From assembly GCA_964567125.1 (NCBI GenBank), contig CAZMLC010000039.1, forward strand, positions 1 to 25,063: 25,063 bases of DNA, given 5' to 3'. The position numbers were made by a program, and so were the translations under genes. The stretch is from CAZMLC01 sp964567125 (lineage in GTDB: Bacteria; Verrucomicrobiota; Kiritimatiellia; RFP12; UBA1067). Of the stretch, positions 22,405-25,063 are shown one piece after another (the stretch's first letter is position 1; every line of letters starts with the position of its first letter). The notes beneath the pieces were generated by a model that did no database searches, had not been told where the DNA came from, and saw nothing but the letters and a program-made list of their open reading frames with translations.

Positions 22405-23729
22405 ACGACTACACGCCGTGGCGGGCGACGAAGTTCTATATCCCTCTTGCGCTCCAGGCGGCCTCTCAAAGTTTGACCTACCCGCTCGTCGCTTCCATTG
22501 TCTCGCACGGTAGCAATGGCGTCCAGGAGCTCGCCGCCTTTGCCCAGGGGCAGATCATGATGTTTGTGATCGGGTCCTTTGGCGGCGGACTCATTACCAC
22601 CGGCATGGTTTTTGGCCGCGACAAACTCGGTTATCAAACCTTTAAACGGCTCAACATGCTCTTTACCGGCGTGCTCTGCGTGCTCCAATGCATCGTCTGC
22701 ATCCCTGCAATCAGCACGCTCATTTTTGAACAGTTGATCGGCCTCACGCCGGACCTTGCCCGTATCGCGCGGAATGTGCTTTTTATCAGCATCCCCGTCC
22801 AATATCTTTTCTTCATCCGCAACGCGCCGATCGTGGCGCTCTACAATGCGCGGGCAAGTGCTGCAGCAAACTGGGCGACGGTCGCGCGCATCGCACTCAC
22901 AGGCGCAATTGTCCCGCTTTTCATCAAGATGCAGTGGGTCGGCTACGCGATGGGCATAGTCGCGACCACGCTCCCCGTTCTTCTGGAGACCGTACTCGCC
23001 TATTGGCTGGCAAGGCCCTATGTCGCTGCGCTACAGACAACCACACACCCCTCGGCTTCGCTGAAAACGCAATTTACCTTTACCGTGCCGATCTCTTTCG
23101 GCGGCGTTCTGTTGTCGATTTCCAGCTTTATGGTTGGCGCATTTATTGCGCGCGCGGCAGACCCGTTGCGCATGCTCCCAATCCACTACGTCACCATGGG
23201 CGTCATCAACCCGGTCAGCTTTGCGGCACTGCGCATTCAGGCCGTTGTGATCAGCTTCGCCTCTGAGGTGGACCGGAATGCCCATGCCGTTCTCCGCTTT
23301 GCGCTCATCGCGGGATCAATCCTGGCGATCTTCCCGCTGGCCATCCAGATCCCCTGCATTGCAGATTGGTATTTCGGCTCGATCCAGAATCTTCCCCGGA
23401 TCGACATCCCCCTTGCCGTACAATCCGCCGCCGCAGTCTCAATTCTCCCGATCCTGCAGACGATTCGAGGTCACGCGGAAGGCCTTGCGGCCTACCGCAA
23501 ACGCCCCAATGCGATTCTTGCCGGACAGGCGGTTTTCATGGGCATGCTCATCTGCACGCTGTTTATCGGTCTTTCGCTGAATCTGCCGGGCAACCTGATC
23601 GGCGTTGTCGCCCTGCTCGTCGCCGTCCTCTTCACAGCGATCACGATCCGCCTCGGCCTCGTCTGGGCCGAAATGGAAGATCAACTGGACAAACCCAATA
23701 ACGAGCGTTTCCCGGAAGGCTATCGGTAG
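22401..23729 (+). CDS. Multipass membrane protein, MOP/MATE-like transporter
   Basis: A 442-residue, very hydrophobic protein with roughly 12 predicted membrane segments and short charged loops, ending in a polar tail (DQLDKPNNERFPEGYR). The opening FYIPLALQAASQSLTYPLVA, an AAFAQGQIMMF loop and two-half organisation resemble the MOP superfamily (MATE, polysaccharide flippases, MurJ) and bacterial ANKH-like proteins; I cannot decide between them. It is shorter than MurJ (about 510). Substrate unknown. Its ATG overlaps the obg TGA (ATGA), so it is translationally coupled to a ribosome-assembly GTPase, which is an unusual partner. The gene ends 14 bp from a convergent neighbour. Confidence 0.7.
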   Translation: MNDYTPWRATKFYIPLALQAASQSLTYPLVASIVSHGSNGVQELAAFAQGQIMMFVIGSFGGGLITTGMVFGRDKLGYQTFKRLNMLFTGVLCVLQCIVCIPAISTLIFEQLIGLTPDLARIARNVLFISIPVQYLFFIRNAPIVALYNARASAAANWATVARIALTGAIVPLFIKMQWVGYAMGIVATTLPVLLETVLAYWLARPYVAALQTTTHPSASLKTQFTFTVPISFGGVLLSISSFMVGAFIARAADPLRMLPIHYVTMGVINPVSFAALRIQAVVISFASEVDRNAHAVLRFALIAGSILAIFPLAIQIPCIADWYFGSIQNLPRIDIPLAVQSAAAVSILPILQTIRGHAEGLAAYRKRPNAILAGQAVFMGMLICTLFIGLSLNLPGNLIGVVALLVAVLFTAITIRLGLVWAEMEDQLDKPNNERFPEGYR

Positions 23730-23743
23730 TCCTGCCGCGCGGC

Positions 23744-24640
23744 TCAGGCACACGTAAACCGCATGCCCTTTTCGCGGCCATATCCGACCACATCGAAGCG
23801 GTCATCACACGACCACTTCACCACGACAAAGGCCGTGTTCTGCGCGCCCGCACCCTCAATTATACCCTTCACCGTATAGTAGTGGATGCCCTTGCGCACC
23901 GCATACCGCCCCGCATGTTCATGTCCCTGAAAGACGCACCGTACCTTACCGCTGGCCTCGAGAATCGCGCGCGCTGCGGCCGCATTGCGGACAAACGGCG
24001 CGCCTTCGTCGCCATCCAAAAGCTGGTGGATAAAAACAACCGTTGGCAGCCGCGTGGCAGTCAGGTCAGCGCGAAGCCAAGCAAGTTCTGCTTCAGGCAG
24101 AAAGGCTTCCGTCCATTTGAAATTGCCGTGGTCATACGGTTTTCCGTCGCTGCGGAAATTCGCATCCAACACCACGAAGTGGCGACCAAACTGATCGAAG
24201 GAATAATAGGTCTTCTCCGCAGCGATGCCCGTATTTTCAATGCGCGACTGAAACTGAGCCTTTGAAAGCCGATCCATGTCGTGATTGCCCAGCACATGGT
24301 AGCGAGGTCCTTTGAAACCGCGGAAGAGCGTTTCGACAGCCTGAAGATAACCCAGCGTCTGCGACTCATCGCGACCCTGATCCTTGAAATCGCCCAGTTC
24401 GATCAGGAAATCTACGCCCAGCGCGTTCATCTGCTCCACGCAAACGCGAAGCTTCGCCAGCGAGTCGCTATAATAGCGGTTCATATTCGGTTCAAGTTCC
24501 GCATAATGGCAATCCGTCACCACGCCGAATGTAATACCGGAACAGGTACTTCCCTGCCCAAGCGCTGCGGACGCAGCCCCGTACAGCGCACTCCCGACCC
24601 CCAGGCGCAACACCGTTCTCCGCGCATATTCTTTGGCCAT
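23744..24640 (-). CDS. Exported metallophosphoesterase (Tat signal; ADP-ribose/CDP-alcohol diphosphatase-like)
   Basis: A 298-residue protein using the ATG at 24640, which has AAGGGAG eight bases upstream; the frame extends 22 codons further without a ribosome site. The N-terminus EYARRTVLRLG followed by a hydrophobic Ala-rich stretch is a twin-arginine-type signal. The calcineurin-like motifs are complete: Asp43/His45 in VTDCHYAE, Asp84 in LGDFKDQG, Asn119-His120 in LGNHDM, His205 in VFIHQ, and His240/His242 in FQGHEHAG. RYYSDSLAKL and the spacing resemble manganese-dependent ADP-ribose/CDP-alcohol diphosphatases (ADPRM family). Cleavage of a phosphodiester or pyrophosphate outside the cytoplasm is likely; the substrate is inferred. 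The gene is convergent with the membrane-protein gene and divergent from the DUF3820 gene. Confidence 0.87.
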   Translation of the reverse strand: MAKEYARRTVLRLGVGSALYGAASAALGQGSTCSGITFGVVTDCHYAELEPNMNRYYSDSLAKLRVCVEQMNALGVDFLIELGDFKDQGRDESQTLGYLQAVETLFRGFKGPRYHVLGNHDMDRLSKAQFQSRIENTGIAAEKTYYSFDQFGRHFVVLDANFRSDGKPYDHGNFKWTEAFLPEAELAWLRADLTATRLPTVVFIHQLLDGDEGAPFVRNAAAARAILEASGKVRCVFQGHEHAGRYAVRKGIHYYTVKGIIEGAGAQNTAFVVVKWSCDDRFDVVGYGREKGMRFTCA

Positions 24641-24680
24641 CAAACACGCTCCCTTTCTTGCTTGCAACATCGTCATTCTT

Positions 24681-24761
24681 GCACGATCGATGCTGTAACA
24701 TAGCACGGGATCTCACAGAATTCAAATCCTTATTATTTTATCCCTACTATAGCGATCGTGC
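24681..24761. repeat. 9-bp inverted repeat in divergent intergenic region
   Basis: GCACGATCG (24681-24689) and CGATCGTGC (24753-24761) are perfect inverted copies 63 bp apart, between the start codons of the metallophosphoesterase and the DUF3820 gene. Paired operators for one regulator are possible. A weak TTCAAA-18-TACTAT promoter (24721-24750, plus) lies between them. Confidence 0.4.
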
Positions 24762-24785
24762 TCGCACGTTCACCCCGCTTACGGT

Positions 24786-25049
24786 ATGCTAATCGGCACC
24801 ATGACTACAGTACCTCCCGAATATTACGAACAGGCCAAGCACGATCTCGAAAAGCTCGCGGTCATGACCATGCCGTTTGGCAAGTATGCGGGAAAGCGCA
24901 TCATCGACCTCCCAGAAAATTACCTGCTCTGGTTCCGGCAGAAAGGGTTCCCCGCTGGCGAACTCGGTCGATTCATGCGCATCGCGCTGGAGATGCAGGT
25001 GAATGGCTGCGATAATCTGTTGCGCGCTCCTCGCAAACCATCGCCCTGA
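24786..25049 (+). CDS. DUF3820-family small protein (QSregVF_b-like)
   Basis: An 87-residue protein with the DUF3820 pattern: MPFGKYAGKRIIDLPENYLL followed by WFRQKGFP, a Gly-Leu/Gly spacing (AGELGRFM) and IALEMQVNGCD. The family is widespread in bacteria; one Pseudomonas member was linked to quorum-sensing-regulated virulence, but no biochemical role is established that I can apply here. A second ATG at 24801 (residue 6) is an equally plausible start because neither has a clear ribosome site. It ends 14 bp before the window edge, and no partner gene is visible downstream. Confidence 0.8.
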   Translation: MLIGTMTTVPPEYYEQAKHDLEKLAVMTMPFGKYAGKRIIDLPENYLLWFRQKGFPAGELGRFMRIALEMQVNGCDNLLRAPRKPSP

Positions 25050-25063
25050 TCGGCGAAGAAATA

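Noticed and set aside
23730..23743. Bidirectional terminator between convergent genes (CCTG...CAGG with GCCGCGCGGC).
   Set aside because: The palindromic parts are offset and there is no T-run on either strand; too weak to list.

Overview
The window looks like a bacterial chromosome segment, probably from a metagenome assembly: GC looks moderately high, genes are dense on both strands, and there is a 100-N scaffold gap inside dnaE flanked by an exact 55-bp duplication. I see no rRNA, tRNA, CRISPR array, IS element or prophage. The content (Wza-like export lipoprotein, secreted FG-GAP propeller, RpiB-SHMT fusion, single-copy core genes) would fit a member of the PVC superphylum such as a host-associated Kiritimatiellota, but this lineage guess is low-confidence. 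The chorismate mutase/prephenate dehydratase resembles the version found in gut Clostridia, which suggests an anaerobic gut-like habitat or gene transfer.

Layout. (1) 1-2910, minus strand: a cell-surface region with a partial secreted protein carrying a Gln/Thr-rich repetitive tail, a polysaccharide-export lipoprotein and an FG-GAP/VCBS propeller. (2) 3134-7538, plus strand: a cluster led by an RpiB-SHMT fusion, followed by a nucleoside deoxyribosyltransferase-family protein, an MTH1-like Nudix hydrolase and a coiled-coil NYN nuclease-like protein. The theme is nucleotide precursors and nucleotide-pool cleaning. (3) 7555-12188, minus strand: an aromatic amino-acid cluster, ACT-domain protein - phenylacetate-CoA ligase - DAHP synthase - prephenate dehydrogenase - chorismate mutase/prephenate dehydratase, the last three joined by ATGA stop/start overlaps. 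(4) 12213-13785, minus strand: MazG and a HAD-like protein lacking the catalytic aspartate, separated by a clear terminator. (5) 13971-20380, minus strand: dnaE, lysS, xerD and a small lipoprotein with a heavy-metal-associated-like fold lacking its CxxC. (6) 20461-23729, plus strand: rplU, rpmA, a strong terminator, obg, and a multipass membrane protein overlapping obg by 4 nt. (7) 23744-25049: a Tat-exported metallophosphoesterase (minus) and a small DUF3820-type protein (plus).

Main observations. The PheA homologue keeps its chorismate mutase active site, but its dehydratase domain lacks the whole second lobe and has altered substrate-loop and ACT motifs. A phenylacetate-CoA ligase and an ACT protein sit upstream in the same-strand cluster. 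Together these suggest tyrosine is made de novo while phenylalanine comes from elsewhere, for example from phenylacetate. The RpiB-SHMT fusion joins two enzymes that both feed nucleotide synthesis. The dnaE break is an assembly artefact: collapsing the duplicated 55 bp and removing the Ns restores a single 1176-residue frame. Several small proteins keep a recognisable fold while losing signature catalytic or metal-binding residues, and the L27 N-terminal tail is unusual.
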